From Phormidium sp. OSCR (lineage in GTDB: Bacteria; Cyanobacteriota; Cyanobacteriia; Cyanobacteriales; Geitlerinemataceae), in NCBI GenBank assembly GCA_001314905.1, contig LJZT01000005.1, forward strand, positions 1 to 64,000: DNA of 64,000 bases, written 5' to 3'. The position numbers and the translations under genes are program-made. The notes under the pieces were generated by a model that was given only the letters and a program-made list of their open reading frames with translations, was not told the DNA's origin and ran no database searches. This document shows, one piece after another, positions 27,550 to 38,697 of the stretch. The number at the start of each line of letters is the position of its first letter. Position 1 is the first letter of the stretch.

Positions 27550-28779
27550 TCAGGACCGAGGACGACAAATGCCGAACACCGACGTATAGCCATGTAAAAA
27601 AGTTGATCCGCCCACCGGCCCGATTTCTCCATTACAGAAAAAGCCACTCAGCGGTAGATTGGGCAAATAGCGATGGAATAGTCGCGAGTCAAAATTCCCA
27701 TCTTTGTATAAGCCAAGGCCTCGGCCGAGACAGGCAAACATCAAGGCCCCCAAGGGCTGGGATTGCCCCGCTGAACCCTCACAATAGCGTTGGAGTAGGG
27801 TGTCGAGGTCATCAGCGGAGGTTTGAGCATCCCGTAAGTGAAACTGAATCCGCTGGCCCGGGCGAACCCGATCGCCGATGGCGATGGCCCCGGCTTGGGG
27901 ATCAACCCCGACAAGATTACGAATCAGAAAATCCCCCGCTTCGAGGCGTTGCTTAAACTCATCACGCACCACACCGATAAACAGAGACTGTTGGGCTAAC
28001 TCGCGATCGCTCTGGCTTAACTGAGTGATCAACTCTCGCAGCAACTCCAGGGGAGGGCGAGGGCTGTCCGTTTCCCCCAAATCATCCAGGGCCAAAATGA
28101 TATTGCGTTCCCCCGAGGCGACACGATAAGGCTTGCCAATGGGACGACATCCCTGGGCGACGATGGTATCGAGTTGCACATTTCCAGATAGGGCCAGGCC
28201 CACGACTCCTTCTGCTAAGGCGCGATCGCCATAAAACAAACTCCCCCCATTGAGAACCCCTCCACTGGAAAGTCCCCCCACCTTCGGAGCATTGGGATAG
28301 GCATAATCGAGGCCCTGAAGACAATCAGTAATGCCCGTCATCAAGGGATCGGCCAAGAGAATCAGTTGGGGATCATCCGCTGGATTAACGCCGATGGCCT
28401 CGATCCAGCGATCGGGAGGGCTATCGAGATCCGGCAGATGTTCCAACGAGAGATAAAAGTCCTGAATCTTCACCCCCGGTAGGTGCGCGAGGGTTAAGCT
28501 GATGCCAATATCGCCCTCGATTTCCACTGTCTCAATCGACTCTGTCCCTGTTTGACGATTACCAATCACACCTCCACCACCACAGCCAATCAGGGGAATA
28601 TCTGGGAGTTGTTCTCGCAGTAGGGGCAACACCCGAGGGTAATCCGTCGCGAAGGCCGAGGAGATAAACACTAACCCTAGATCCGGCGGCTTCGACAGGC
28701 CTTCAAGAGCAGCCTGACTCACCTCCGTAATGGCGGCTTCGAGGGATGGACGAGTTGATAGGGAATTAACCCACTCCAT
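27550..28779 (-). CDS. FIST N/C domain protein (sensory)
   Basis: LGLVFISSAFATDYPRVLPLLREQLPDIPLIGCGGGGVIG … FACLGRGLGLY … PLSGFFCNGEIGPVGGSTFLHGYTSVFGI; start reset to 28779. Confidence 0.88.
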   Translation of the reverse strand: MEWVNSLSTRPSLEAAITEVSQAALEGLSKPPDLGLVFISSAFATDYPRVLPLLREQLPDIPLIGCGGGGVIGNRQTGTESIETVEIEGDIGISLTLAHLPGVKIQDFYLSLEHLPDLDSPPDRWIEAIGVNPADDPQLILLADPLMTGITDCLQGLDYAYPNAPKVGGLSSGGVLNGGSLFYGDRALAEGVVGLALSGNVQLDTIVAQGCRPIGKPYRVASGERNIILALDDLGETDSPRPPLELLRELITQLSQSDRELAQQSLFIGVVRDEFKQRLEAGDFLIRNLVGVDPQAGAIAIGDRVRPGQRIQFHLRDAQTSADDLDTLLQRYCEGSAGQSQPLGALMFACLGRGLGLYKDGNFDSRLFHRYLPNLPLSGFFCNGEIGPVGGSTFLHGYTSVFGICRPRS

Positions 28780-29080
28780 AGCAGTTTCTCTCACGAAGAT
28801 AGGGGGGACAAGGTGGAGGCTTGAGAGGGAGACGAGGCAAATCTCAAGGTGACGATCAAGTTTTGCTGTCACCGCCTCATAGTCCGATATCGGTGATCCT
28901 ATCAAGAAGCGACCCCGACTCAAGGTCTAATCTGCGAGTCCTTGGGGGAGTCTCCGTTGAACTTAGCCTACGCTCACCCCGGTCTCGTTCGCTCATCTGC
29001 GTCCTGGACAGCCCGTCGGTCATGTTAGGATGCCCCGAGGGGGAGGGGTTATCAACGACCCAAAACACGAGATGTTCTCC

Positions 29081-29114
29081 AACGGGTTTGCTAACGGGTT
29101 TGCTAACGGGTTTG
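29081..29114. repeat. 12-bp tandem repeat AACGGGTTTGCT (2.8 copies) immediately upstream of bioF
   Basis: aacgggtttgctaacgggtttgctaacgggtttg, ending 10 bp before ATG 29124. Confidence 0.9.
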
Positions 29115-29123
29115 TACGATGTC

Positions 29124-30305
29124 ATGAGTCCCTATTCTTGGATCGAGCGATCGCTGGCCACAATTGACAAAGCCAATTGGTATCGGCAGGTACAACCCCT
29201 GGCCGGACGCAGTGGTGCCGAGGTGAGTCTGCAAGGAACCCCAGTCCTGAATTTTGCTAGCAACGACTATTTAGGTTTGTCCGGCGATGACCGGCTGATT
29301 GAGGCTGCGGTGGCGGCGACGCGGGAGTATGGAACTGGGAGTACGGGATCGCGCCTGTTGAGTGGTCATCGTCCCCTGCACCGAGACTTAGAAATGGCTA
29401 TTGCTCGGCTTAAACAAACCGAGGATGCGATCGTCTTTAGTTCCGGGTATTTGGCAAATTTAGGCACGATTTCCGCCCTAGTCGGTCCTCGTGATGGGAT
29501 TTTTGCCGATGCCTATAATCACTCCAGTTTACGCCAAGGCAGTCGTCTGTCTGGGGCAAGGGTACAGGAGTATCCCCATGGAGATATGGTGGCCCTGCGG
29601 CAACAGTTGCAACAGCAGCGATCGCAGGTTCGCCGCGCCCTCATTGTCACCGATGGGGTGTTTAGTATGGATGGAGATCTCTGTCCCCTGCCGCAACTGC
29701 TGGATTTAGCCCAAGAGTACGAGGCGATGCTGTTAGTCGATGATGCTCATGGAACCGGGGTTCTCGGGAGTCGGGGCGCGGGAACCGTCGCTCATTTTCA
29801 CTGTGGCGATCGCCCCCTGGTTCAGATGGGAACCCTCAGTAAAGCCCTAGGCAGTTTGGGGGGCTATGTCGCCGCCTCCGCCTCGCTAATCGACTATCTC
29901 CGCAATCGCGCCTCTACCTGGATTTACAGCACCGGACTCTCCCCAGCCGATACAGCGGCGGCCAAGGCGGCGATCGCGATCGTTGAGGCTGAACCCCAGC
30001 GACGACAGCAGCTCTGGACTCATCAGACCTATCTCAAGCAGCGACTCCTTAGCATACTAAGTCAAAAAAGTCAAGCTAAAATCGGGCCACTTCTGCCTTC
30101 GCAGTCTCCCATCCTCTGCATCCAACTCGCGGACGCCGCCCAAGCCGTGACTCTCGGGGCGAGTTTACGAGAGGCCGGAGTCTTCCTCTCGGCCGTACGT
30201 CCTCCCACCGTCCCCACCAGTCGCCTACGCATCACCCTCATGGCGACCCATGAGCGAGACCATCTCGATCGCCTCTGTGAGTGTTTAGCCAGCTTAGCCG
30301 CGTGA
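29124..30305 (+). CDS. bioF: 8-amino-7-oxononanoate synthase-like PLP enzyme
   Basis: [48 protein letters not shown]…[17 protein letters not shown]…[13 protein letters not shown]…[15 protein letters not shown]; start reset from 28821. Confidence 0.9.
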   Translation: MSPYSWIERSLATIDKANWYRQVQPLAGRSGAEVSLQGTPVLNFASNDYLGLSGDDRLIEAAVAATREYGTGSTGSRLLSGHRPLHRDLEMAIARLKQTEDAIVFSSGYLANLGTISALVGPRDGIFADAYNHSSLRQGSRLSGARVQEYPHGDMVALRQQLQQQRSQVRRALIVTDGVFSMDGDLCPLPQLLDLAQEYEAMLLVDDAHGTGVLGSRGAGTVAHFHCGDRPLVQMGTLSKALGSLGGYVAASASLIDYLRNRASTWIYSTGLSPADTAAAKAAIAIVEAEPQRRQQLWTHQTYLKQRLLSILSQKSQAKIGPLLPSQSPILCIQLADAAQAVTLGASLREAGVFLSAVRPPTVPTSRLRITLMATHERDHLDRLCECLASLAA

Positions 30306-30569
30306 TCAACTCCCTTGAGGGCGACGGTTTCAGCTAAGCTAGATCATACCGTCAACGTCGGCCCGAAACGGTCAGCGATGAAAACCTACTTCGGTTATGT
30401 GCTTCACAAATAATCCTGTGCTGCTTTGAGGTCAACACAAGGTTCAACCCAACCCAGAGAAACCCCTCGTGACCCCCTAATTGATCCCTTACGAGTTCCT
30501 GTTCACTGTTCGCTGTTACCTTACCGATAACGACAAGCGGATGCTACACGCCAAACGGTTCAATCATCC

Positions 30570-32651
30570 ATGAATGTCAAAACGTCCGTTTTGGAGGATT
30601 TGTTGCAGGCGCAGCCTCACCTGCGATCGCAAACATACTTTAAATCTTCCCTCATTGCCCTCTCCCACGCGATGGAAGATCAGGTCTTGGCGGGAGAAAA
30701 CTCACCCCTCGTCATCGCCAGCTTCCAAAAAGAACGCTTCTATCGCATGGAAGCAAGCCGATACAAGCGCATCGCCCAAGCCAGCGAACACGTCTATGTT
30801 CTAGCAGCCCCAGAAAGTGATTTCAGCAACCAGTCAGGCCATTATGAAACCATCGCCTTCAGCGGCGACGAACCCCTCAGCCAAGAATGGAACCTGGTCA
30901 TTCTTAGCCCCAATTATGGAACTTGTCTCGTCTGTCAAGAACAAAACATTCCTGAAGGAGAAACTCGCTGGCTCGGAGAAACAAGCCTAGAAATTGACAC
31001 AGCACGGCGGTTTGAGGGCATTTGGAGCTTTGACCACGACCTAAGCCGTTTTGTCGCCGAACAGCTTTTACAGCGGATTTTGCACTATCGCCCGGAACTG
31101 GCCGACAAAGTCGCCCAAGCTCGTCGCAACTACGGCCTAGATGGCCAGCCTCTCGAACCCCAAGTGACCCCAGTCGTTGAACCTTTAGGAATGAACCCTG
31201 GCCCCTTTGCCGAGCGACTGATTACCTATTTGCAAGCCGGTCAGTATAAACTCATCAAAGCCTACCGCTCCATCGCCGCCCAGGAAGAACAAGAGCGCTT
31301 AGTCAACTCCATCACCACCGCCATTCGCCAATCCCTGGACCCCCAAGAAATCCTCAAAGTTGCCGTGCGCGAGTTAGGTGAGGTCTTAGATGTCTGTCGT
31401 TGTTTGGTCTACCGCTGTAAAGAAACCGACGCCACCGCTACCATCGTCCATGAATACGCCGCCCCAGGCATTCAATCGTTAGTGGGGGAAACCTGGGCCT
31501 TATTGGATAACCCCTTATTTCAAGAAGCCATTGAACGCCAATCGGGGGTCTTCCTCGAAGATACTGAACATCCCCAGCAGACGAGAATGGAGAGTTTGGC
31601 CTCGCTGTTAGAACAGCCAACGGCCCGCGATTGGTTAGCCCAACAGGTCCAACGCTGGAAAATTGGGGCTTGGTTAATGATGCCGATTCTCTATCGAGGT
31701 AAACTGTTGGGAATTTTGGAGTTACATCACTGTCAGGGATGCGCTCACCATTGGTCGAACGATGAAGTGGCCTTAGTCAATACCATTGCCATTCAGATGG
31801 GAACGGGGTTAATTCAAGCGGAAACCTACGCTCACCTCGAAGATCTCAATCAACAACTCGAAGCCCTCGAACGGACACGCAGCAATTTGATTGCGATTAC
31901 CGGCCATGAGTTGCGAACCCCCCTGTCCACGATTCAAATTTGCCTCGAAAGTCTGGCCAGTGAACCGGATATGCCCGAAGAGTTACAGAAGGTCATGCTC
32001 AATACGGCGTTAGTGGATGCTGAACGATTACGGGAACTGGTGCAAGACTTTCTCACCCTGTCTCGTTTTGAGAGTGGACGGGTGGAATGGAATTTAGAAC
32101 CGCTCTCGTTGCAAGAATGTATTGATTTAGCCATGAGCGGGGTGAGAGCGCGTTACGGAGGAGAGTATGGAGGAGAGTCGTTGCCGGAGTTGGTGGTGGA
32201 TATTCCCCCAGATTTACCGTTGGTTCAGGCTGATGGGGAATGGTTGGTGCAGGTGTTGGGGAAACTGCTCGATAATGCCTGCAAGTTTACCCCCAGTGGT
32301 GGCTCGATTACGGTTCAGGCTACGCCGATGGGCTATCGTCTGCTTAAGGTGACGGTGGCGGACACGGGACGAGGGATTGAACCGGCTCGGGTTGAAGATA
32401 TTTTTGAGCGCTTCTACCAGGAGGAAGGGGCGCTACGACGCACGACGGGGGGAACTGGCTTAGGGTTAGCCATCTGTCGGCAAGCGGTTCAACGCTGGGG
32501 AGGCCAGGTTTGGGCTGAATCAGAGGGGAAAGATCGCGGCAGTCGCTTCCATTTCACGATTCCCCGCCTCGACGATGAGGCGACGTCAAGTTCGACCTCA
32601 AGTTTGGCGGGGGGCCTGTCGGCACTTCCCAAACGTCGGCGATCGCGTTGA
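30570..32651 (+). CDS. DICT-GAF sensor histidine kinase
   Basis: N-terminal DICT-like sensory region; GAF; HisKA AITGHELRTPLSTI; HATPase NACKFTPSGG…GRGIEPARVEDIFERFYQ…GTGLGLAICRQAV. Confidence 0.88.
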   Translation: MNVKTSVLEDLLQAQPHLRSQTYFKSSLIALSHAMEDQVLAGENSPLVIASFQKERFYRMEASRYKRIAQASEHVYVLAAPESDFSNQSGHYETIAFSGDEPLSQEWNLVILSPNYGTCLVCQEQNIPEGETRWLGETSLEIDTARRFEGIWSFDHDLSRFVAEQLLQRILHYRPELADKVAQARRNYGLDGQPLEPQVTPVVEPLGMNPGPFAERLITYLQAGQYKLIKAYRSIAAQEEQERLVNSITTAIRQSLDPQEILKVAVRELGEVLDVCRCLVYRCKETDATATIVHEYAAPGIQSLVGETWALLDNPLFQEAIERQSGVFLEDTEHPQQTRMESLASLLEQPTARDWLAQQVQRWKIGAWLMMPILYRGKLLGILELHHCQGCAHHWSNDEVALVNTIAIQMGTGLIQAETYAHLEDLNQQLEALERTRSNLIAITGHELRTPLSTIQICLESLASEPDMPEELQKVMLNTALVDAERLRELVQDFLTLSRFESGRVEWNLEPLSLQECIDLAMSGVRARYGGEYGGESLPELVVDIPPDLPLVQADGEWLVQVLGKLLDNACKFTPSGGSITVQATPMGYRLLKVTVADTGRGIEPARVEDIFERFYQEEGALRRTTGGTGLGLAICRQAVQRWGGQVWAESEGKDRGSRFHFTIPRLDDEATSSSTSSLAGGLSALPKRRRSR

Positions 32652-32652
32652 G

Positions 32653-32760
32653 AAGGCAAAAGGCAAGGGGCAAAAGGCAAAAGGCAAGAGGCAAGGGGCA
32701 AGGGGCGTACCTTTAGGGTTGCCCTGTTCCCTTCTCTTGCCTCTTGCCGTCTATCCCCCG
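32653..32760. repeat. STRR-type tract (GGCAAAA/GGCAAGG heptamers and TTGCCTC inverse)
   Basis: aaggcaaaaggcaaggggcaaaaggcaaaaggcaagaggcaaggggcaagggg … cttgcctcttgccg. Confidence 0.85.
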
Positions 32761-32862
32761 TTCCCTAACAAACTGTTACATTTGTTGACGAGATGGCTCA
32801 CCTGACCCCGCTGCAATGATAGGATGCCCATCAAGCTCTTTAATCTCGTTCAATTTAAACTT

Positions 32863-33291
32863 ATGGCAGAAGAACTGACTGGAAAAACTCCGATTTTCGG
32901 TGGTAGCACCGGTGGTTTGCTTTCGGCGGCCGAACGTGAAGAAAAGTATGCCATCACCTGGACTAGCCCCAAGCAGCAAGTGTTTGAGATGCCCACCGGC
33001 GGTGCGGCGATCATGCACGAAGGTGAAAATCTGCTGTACTTGGCTCGCAAGGAACAGTGTTTGGCTCTCGGAACCCAACTGCGGACGAAGTTCAAGCCGA
33101 AACTCGAAGATTTTAAAATCTATCGGATTTTCCCCAACGGTGAAATGGAATATCTCCATCCCAAAGATGGTGTGTTCCCCGAGAAAGTGAACGAAGGTCG
33201 TCCAATGGTCAACACCATCGATCGCAATATCGGCAAAAACCCCGAACCCGCTAAACTCAAGTTCAGCGGCAAACAACCCTACACCGTTTAA
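32863..33291 (+). CDS. psaD: Photosystem I subunit II
   Basis: [74 protein letters not shown]. Confidence 0.97.
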   Translation: MAEELTGKTPIFGGSTGGLLSAAEREEKYAITWTSPKQQVFEMPTGGAAIMHEGENLLYLARKEQCLALGTQLRTKFKPKLEDFKIYRIFPNGEMEYLHPKDGVFPEKVNEGRPMVNTIDRNIGKNPEPAKLKFSGKQPYTV

Positions 33292-33478
33292 ATCGGTTCC
33301 GCTTGTCACGGACGTTAGGTCATCTTCCCAGAGAATGTAGAATGTGTTAGCATCTGCATTCTCTTTCTCTTTGCTGGGGAGCGGCTGTCGCTGTTAAGGG
33401 GTAACTAGGGTGAGACTCCCGAGGGTGAGACTCCCGAATTGTCCGAGTTCCACTGTGTAATTCTTAATCATCAGACCT

Positions 33479-35011
33479 GTGATCTTTCCGGATTTAGAGC
33501 AATTTCGTCAACTGGCGCAAACCGGTAATTTTGTCCCGGTGTATCAGGAGTGGGTGGCGGACTTGGATACGCCGGTGTCAGCCTGGTATAAGGTCTGTGC
33601 AGGTCAACCCTATAGTTTTTTGCTCGAGTCAGTCGAAGGGGGAGAGCGACTTGGACGCTATAGTTTTTTGGGCTGTAATCCCCTTTGGGTGCTAGAGTCT
33701 CGGGGTGAGGAAACGCTACAAACTCATCGCGATGGCCGAGTCGATCGCTTTTATGGAGACCCGTTTAAGATTGTTGAGGACTGTCTAACTCCCTATCAGC
33801 CGGTGCAGTTACCGGAACTTCCCTCGGGGATTGGGGGCTTGTTTGGTTTTTGGGGCTATGAGTTGATTCACTGGATTGAACCCCGCGTTGCGGTGCATCC
33901 GCCTCAGGAGGGGGATTTACCGGATGGGGTTTGGATGCAGGTGGATAATCTGCTGGTGTTTGATCAGGTGAAACGGAAGATTTGGGCGATCGCCTATGGG
34001 GATTTACGCGATCCCAAGGTGACGGTTGAGGCGGCGTACCGTCAGGCCTGCGATCGCGTTTCGGGATTGGTAGATAAGCTACAACATCCTCTCAGCAGCG
34101 AGGAGACGATGCTGGAATGGACTCCGCCGCATCTGAATGAGGAGCAACCCCTAGCGACATCGAGTAACACCACGCGAGACCAATTCTGCGAGAGTGTCCG
34201 CAAGGCTAAGGACTATATCAAAGCTGGGGATATTTTTCAGGTGGTGATTTCGCAACGGTTATCGGCGGCGTTTGCGGGCGATCCCTTTTCTCTCTATCGC
34301 TCGATTCGTCTGATCAATCCCTCGCCCTATATGGCCTATTTCAACTTTAAGTCTTGGCAGGCGATCGGGTCGAGTCCGGAAGTGATGGTGAAGGCCGATC
34401 GCCTCGATGATGGAACTCGCCTGGCCACGGTACGGCCCATCGCCGGAACTCGTCCGCGCGGGAAAACGGCCTGGGAGGATGGGGAACTGGCGGCGGAGTT
34501 GCTGGCCGATCCCAAGGAAGTGGCGGAACACGTGATGTTGGTGGATTTGGGCCGCAATGATTTAGGCCGCGTCTGTGAACAGGGAACCGTCACTGTCGAT
34601 GAGTTGATGGTCGTCGAGCGCTATTCCCATGTCATGCACATTGTCAGTAATGTGGTGGGGAAACTGGCCCCCTCCAAGTCGGCGTGGGATTTGCTGAAGG
34701 CCTGTTTCCCGGCCGGAACTGTTAGCGGTGCGCCTAAGATTCGGGCTATGGAGATTATCGCTGAGTTAGAACCGAGTCGCCGGGGTCCCTATTCGGGGGT
34801 CTATGGCTATTATGATTTTGAGGGACAGTTGAATACGGCGATCGCCATTCGCACGGCGATCGTGCAAGCCGATGAGTCGGGCCAAAACACGGTTTCTGTG
34901 CAAGCGGGGGCTGGGTTGGTGGCGGATTCTGATCCGGAAAACGAGTATCAAGAAACTCTCAATAAAGCCCGAGGTTTGTTAGTGGCTATTCGCGCTTTAA
35001 TGGGTCAATAG
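33479..35011 (+). CDS. trpE: Anthranilate synthase component I
   Basis: FLLESVEGGERLGRYSFLG…FQVVISQRLSAAFAGDPFSLYRSIRLINPSPYM…RPIAGTRPRGKTAWED…FPAGTVSGAPKIRAMEII; GTG start. Confidence 0.93.
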   Translation: MIFPDLEQFRQLAQTGNFVPVYQEWVADLDTPVSAWYKVCAGQPYSFLLESVEGGERLGRYSFLGCNPLWVLESRGEETLQTHRDGRVDRFYGDPFKIVEDCLTPYQPVQLPELPSGIGGLFGFWGYELIHWIEPRVAVHPPQEGDLPDGVWMQVDNLLVFDQVKRKIWAIAYGDLRDPKVTVEAAYRQACDRVSGLVDKLQHPLSSEETMLEWTPPHLNEEQPLATSSNTTRDQFCESVRKAKDYIKAGDIFQVVISQRLSAAFAGDPFSLYRSIRLINPSPYMAYFNFKSWQAIGSSPEVMVKADRLDDGTRLATVRPIAGTRPRGKTAWEDGELAAELLADPKEVAEHVMLVDLGRNDLGRVCEQGTVTVDELMVVERYSHVMHIVSNVVGKLAPSKSAWDLLKACFPAGTVSGAPKIRAMEIIAELEPSRRGPYSGVYGYYDFEGQLNTAIAIRTAIVQADESGQNTVSVQAGAGLVADSDPENEYQETLNKARGLLVAIRALMGQ

Positions 35012-35208
35012 AGATGAGATTTAAGGATAATGTTAGGTCGGGGAGGCGATCGCCAAATTGGGAAGGTCGGTTCCCAAAATCTGTTTCCAGGGATCACCTC
35101 GACAGCCCCTCCCCGAATCGAGTATAATTTTGACCGACTCGCCTGAGTTTCAAGACCTACGATTACACCAAATTTTCGATTATTTGTTGTTAACTTACCC
35201 CAAGCCCT

Positions 35209-35619
35209 ATGTCAGCCTATCCTTGGACAGCCCTCGTCACTGTCGCCGCCCTAATTCTCTATTTTGTCGTCACCATCAACGTCGGGCGAGCCAGATTCAA
35301 ATATGAAGTTGCCCCCCCGGCAACGTCCGGGAATCCTGATTTTGAGCGCGTGTTTCGTGTTCAGCAAAACACCGTTGAACAGATTGTTTTATTCATTCCC
35401 GCCCTGTGGCTATTTTCGGTATTTGTGAGTCAAGTTTGGGGTGCGAGTTTAGGGGCAGTTTGGGTGATTGGTCGTATTCTGTTTGCCTGGGGGTACTATC
35501 AAGCCCCGGAAAAACGCGCCGCTGGATTTGGCATGAGTTCGTTAGTGACGATGGCGTTGTTAGTTGGTTCTTTGGTGGGTGTTGCCTTGACGCTGTATTC
35601 AGGGTTGTCTAACAGCTAA
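35209..35619 (+). CDS. MAPEG family membrane protein
   Basis: NVGRARFKYEVAPPATSGNPDFERVFRVQQNTVEQIVLFIPALWLF is typical of MAPEG. Confidence 0.88.
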   Translation: MSAYPWTALVTVAALILYFVVTINVGRARFKYEVAPPATSGNPDFERVFRVQQNTVEQIVLFIPALWLFSVFVSQVWGASLGAVWVIGRILFAWGYYQAPEKRAAGFGMSSLVTMALLVGSLVGVALTLYSGLSNS

Positions 35620-35648
35620 AACCCAAAAGCACCAAAACCCGCAACGGC

Positions 35649-35704
35649 TGTAGGGGCATAACCCACCCCTGGCCCCTCCCAGGAGGGGATTTTTCGCCCC
35701 TACA
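35649..35704. repeat. Palindromic intergenic repeat TGTAGGGG…CCCCTACA (copy 2)
   Basis: tgtaggggcataacccacccctggcccctcccaggaggggatttttcgcccctaca. Confidence 0.88.
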
Positions 35705-35755
35705 TTTTGGTATTCCAGCTAACCAATTCCAGCCGATACCTGAAGAGCCAATTGT

Positions 35756-38569
35756 TTAACTCTTGACCGTGGTTTGTTGCACCTGGGGTTGGAACTGGAA
35801 GAGAGAGAAGACCACATCGCGGCGGATATCAATCATCATCTCTAAGAACAGTTCATAGCCCTCACTCTTATATTCAATTAGGGGATCTTTCTGGCCATAA
35901 CCGCGTAGACTCACCGACTCGCGCAAAGCATCCATCTGTTGCAAATGTTCCCGCCAGAGGGTGTCAATCCGTTGCAGAATGAAGAACCGTTCCGCCTGAC
36001 GCATTAACCCTGGCTGGATTTTATCGACTTGGGACTCTTTCATGTCGTAGGCGATATGGACCTGTTCATGGAGGAAGGTTTTAATCTCATCAACGGCCAT
36101 ATCTTCGAGTTGACTCGGTTGTAACTCCTCCAAGAGATAGACAAACTGTTTGACTTTGTTGACGAGTTTATCGAGGTTCCATTCCTCTGAGGGCAGTTCC
36201 GGGTTAATGTAAGCGTCAACGATGTCATCCATCGTCATTTCTGCATATTCAATCACCCGTTGCTTGAGGTTTTGTCCTTCCAACACCCGGCGGCGTTCAG
36301 CGTAAATTGCCCGACGTTGATTGTTCATCACTTCGTCGTACTCAAACACCTGCTTACGGATGTCGTAATAGTAGGTTTCGACCTTACGTTGCGCCCCTTC
36401 GAGCGATCGCGTCAACATCCCGGACTCAATGGGCATATCCTCTTCAACCCGGAAGGCGTTCATTAGGCCCGCCACGCGATCGCCGCCGAAAATCCGTAGT
36501 AAATTATCCTCCAAGCTGAGGAAAAAGCGCGTCGAACCGGGGTCTCCCTGGCGGCCCGCCCGGCCTCGCAACTGGTTATCCACCCGGCGAGACTCGTGGC
36601 GTTCAGTACCGATGACATGCAAGCCACCCCGTTCAATCACCGCATCATGTTCTTTCTCGGTGTAACTCTCATAATGTTTCAAGAGATTCTGATAAACATC
36701 CCGTAATTGCATCACCACGGGGTCGTCTGTGGGGGCTTTCTCGGCCGCGATGGCGATGCGTTCTTCAGCATCCAACTCCGGTAAACTGCGCTCACCATAC
36801 TTCTTCACCGCCGTATCGACCATGGACTTGAGTTGTGTTTCCAACTCGGGGGTGAGTTCCACCGGGAAAATTTGCGGTGAGGCCTTCCAGGTTTTGGGTT
36901 TAGACACCGTATCAAACCCCTTACCTTTGCTGCGACTGCGACTGGCTAACGCTTTGGGCTTAGCCAAACTTGCTTCATCTTCGGGTTTAACTAAACGGGG
37001 CATAAAATACTCCCGTAGCTTCAGCCGGGCCATATAATCAGCGTTCCCGCCGAGGATAATATCCGTTCCCCGTCCCGCCATGTTGGTGGCGATGGTGACG
37101 GTTCCTCCTCGTCCGGCTTGGGCGACAATTTCCGACTCCCGTTCGACATTCTCGGGTTTGGCGTTGAGGAGGTTGTGGGGAACCTTGAGTTGACTCAGCA
37201 GTTGCGAGAGGACTTCGGATTTCTCCACGCTGGTGGTTCCCACCAACACCGGGCGGCCCGCTTCATGTTTCTCGGCACATTCTTCGGCGACCGCTTTCCA
37301 TTTAGCCACCTCAGTTTTATAGACCACATCGGGTAAATCCTTCCGCAACAGAGGACGGTTGGTGGGAACCACGGTCACCCGCAACTTATAGATTTTCTCA
37401 AATTCCGACTCTTCGGTTTTGGCCGTTCCCGTCATCCCCGCTAACTTAGGATAGAGCAGGAAGAAGTTTTGATAGGTAATCGTCGCCAGAGTTTGGGTTT
37501 CGGGTTGAATTTCTAGGTGTTCCTTGGCTTCGATCGCCTGGTGCAATCCATCACTCCAGCGTCGTCCCGGCATCACTCGGCCGGTAAACTCATCGACAAT
37601 GACCACATCTCCGTCGCGGATGATGTAGTTGACATCCTTGACAAAAAGTTCTTTGGCTTTGACAGCGTTGAAGACATAATGCGCCCAGGGGTCTTCAGGA
37701 TCGTATAAATCCGTCATTCCTAGGAGTTCTTCGGCCCGGGCGAAGCCTTCATCGGACAGCAGCACATTCCGGGCTTTTTCGTCCACTTCGTAATCTTGGG
37801 GGTCGTCTTCGGTCCCTTTCAGCAGTTGGGAGGCGACTTCAGCAGCGCGGCGGTATTTTTCGCTGGGACGTTCGACTTGGCCCGAGATAATCAGCGGCGT
37901 GCGGGCTTCGTCAATGAGAACCGAGTCCACCTCGTCGATGACGCAATAGTTAAAGGGCCGTTGCACCACTTCCTCGATGGAGGTGGCCATGTTGTCTCGT
38001 AGATAGTCGAAGCCTAATTCGGAGTTGGTGCAATAGGTGATGTCGCAGTTGTAGTTTTTGCGCCGTTCGTCGGGGGTCATTCCCTGTTGAATTAGGCCGA
38101 CGGACAGGCCGAGGAAGCGGTGAACTTGTCCCATCCACTCGGCATCGCGGCGGGCCAGGTAGTCGTTGACGGTGACGATGTGAACCCCTTTACCGCTGAG
38201 GGCGTTGAGATAGGCGGGAAGGGTGGAGACGAGGGTTTTCCCTTCTCCGGTCTTCATTTCGGCAATTTCGCCGCTGTGGAGGACGATTCCGCCGAGGATT
38301 TGTACGTCAAAGTGGCGCATTCCCAGGACGCGGTTGGAGGCTTCGCGGACGACGGCGAAGGCTTCGGGGAGAATCTCGTCGAGGATTTCGTCTTCTTCTT
38401 CTCGCGATCGCGCCTTGGACAACTGTTCGCGAAACTCAGCGGTCTTGGCCACCAACTCCTCATCGGTTAAGGGTTGGATATCTGGCTCAAGAACTTTGAC
38501 GTCAGCCACGAGTGGCTCAATTTTCTTGAGTTTCCGGGTGTTGGGGTCGCCGAACAGTCGTTTAAGCAT
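35756..38569 (-). CDS. secA: Preprotein translocase ATPase SecA
   Basis: [44 protein letters not shown]…[18 protein letters not shown]…[23 protein letters not shown]. Confidence 0.97.
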   Translation of the reverse strand: MLKRLFGDPNTRKLKKIEPLVADVKVLEPDIQPLTDEELVAKTAEFREQLSKARSREEEDEILDEILPEAFAVVREASNRVLGMRHFDVQILGGIVLHSGEIAEMKTGEGKTLVSTLPAYLNALSGKGVHIVTVNDYLARRDAEWMGQVHRFLGLSVGLIQQGMTPDERRKNYNCDITYCTNSELGFDYLRDNMATSIEEVVQRPFNYCVIDEVDSVLIDEARTPLIISGQVERPSEKYRRAAEVASQLLKGTEDDPQDYEVDEKARNVLLSDEGFARAEELLGMTDLYDPEDPWAHYVFNAVKAKELFVKDVNYIIRDGDVVIVDEFTGRVMPGRRWSDGLHQAIEAKEHLEIQPETQTLATITYQNFFLLYPKLAGMTGTAKTEESEFEKIYKLRVTVVPTNRPLLRKDLPDVVYKTEVAKWKAVAEECAEKHEAGRPVLVGTTSVEKSEVLSQLLSQLKVPHNLLNAKPENVERESEIVAQAGRGGTVTIATNMAGRGTDIILGGNADYMARLKLREYFMPRLVKPEDEASLAKPKALASRSRSKGKGFDTVSKPKTWKASPQIFPVELTPELETQLKSMVDTAVKKYGERSLPELDAEERIAIAAEKAPTDDPVVMQLRDVYQNLLKHYESYTEKEHDAVIERGGLHVIGTERHESRRVDNQLRGRAGRQGDPGSTRFFLSLEDNLLRIFGGDRVAGLMNAFRVEEDMPIESGMLTRSLEGAQRKVETYYYDIRKQVFEYDEVMNNQRRAIYAERRRVLEGQNLKQRVIEYAEMTMDDIVDAYINPELPSEEWNLDKLVNKVKQFVYLLEELQPSQLEDMAVDEIKTFLHEQVHIAYDMKESQVDKIQPGLMRQAERFFILQRIDTLWREHLQQMDALRESVSLRGYGQKDPLIEYKSEGYELFLEMMIDIRRDVVFSLFQFQPQVQQTTVKS

Positions 38570-38697
38570 AGGAGGAGCGGGAAGCGTCTATAACAAGAGT
38601 TGGCGATCGCACGCTTGGGGTCCAAAGCGTCGGCATCGCATTCACTACAATGGATTGAAATCAGTGTCTTTATGTTAATCCTACCACTGCAACTCGG

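Noticed and set aside
28821-29123. N-terminal extension of BioF ([13 protein letters not shown]…)
   Set aside because: Runs through the divergent promoter region and the 12-bp tandem repeat; the conserved BioF N-terminus starts near 29124.
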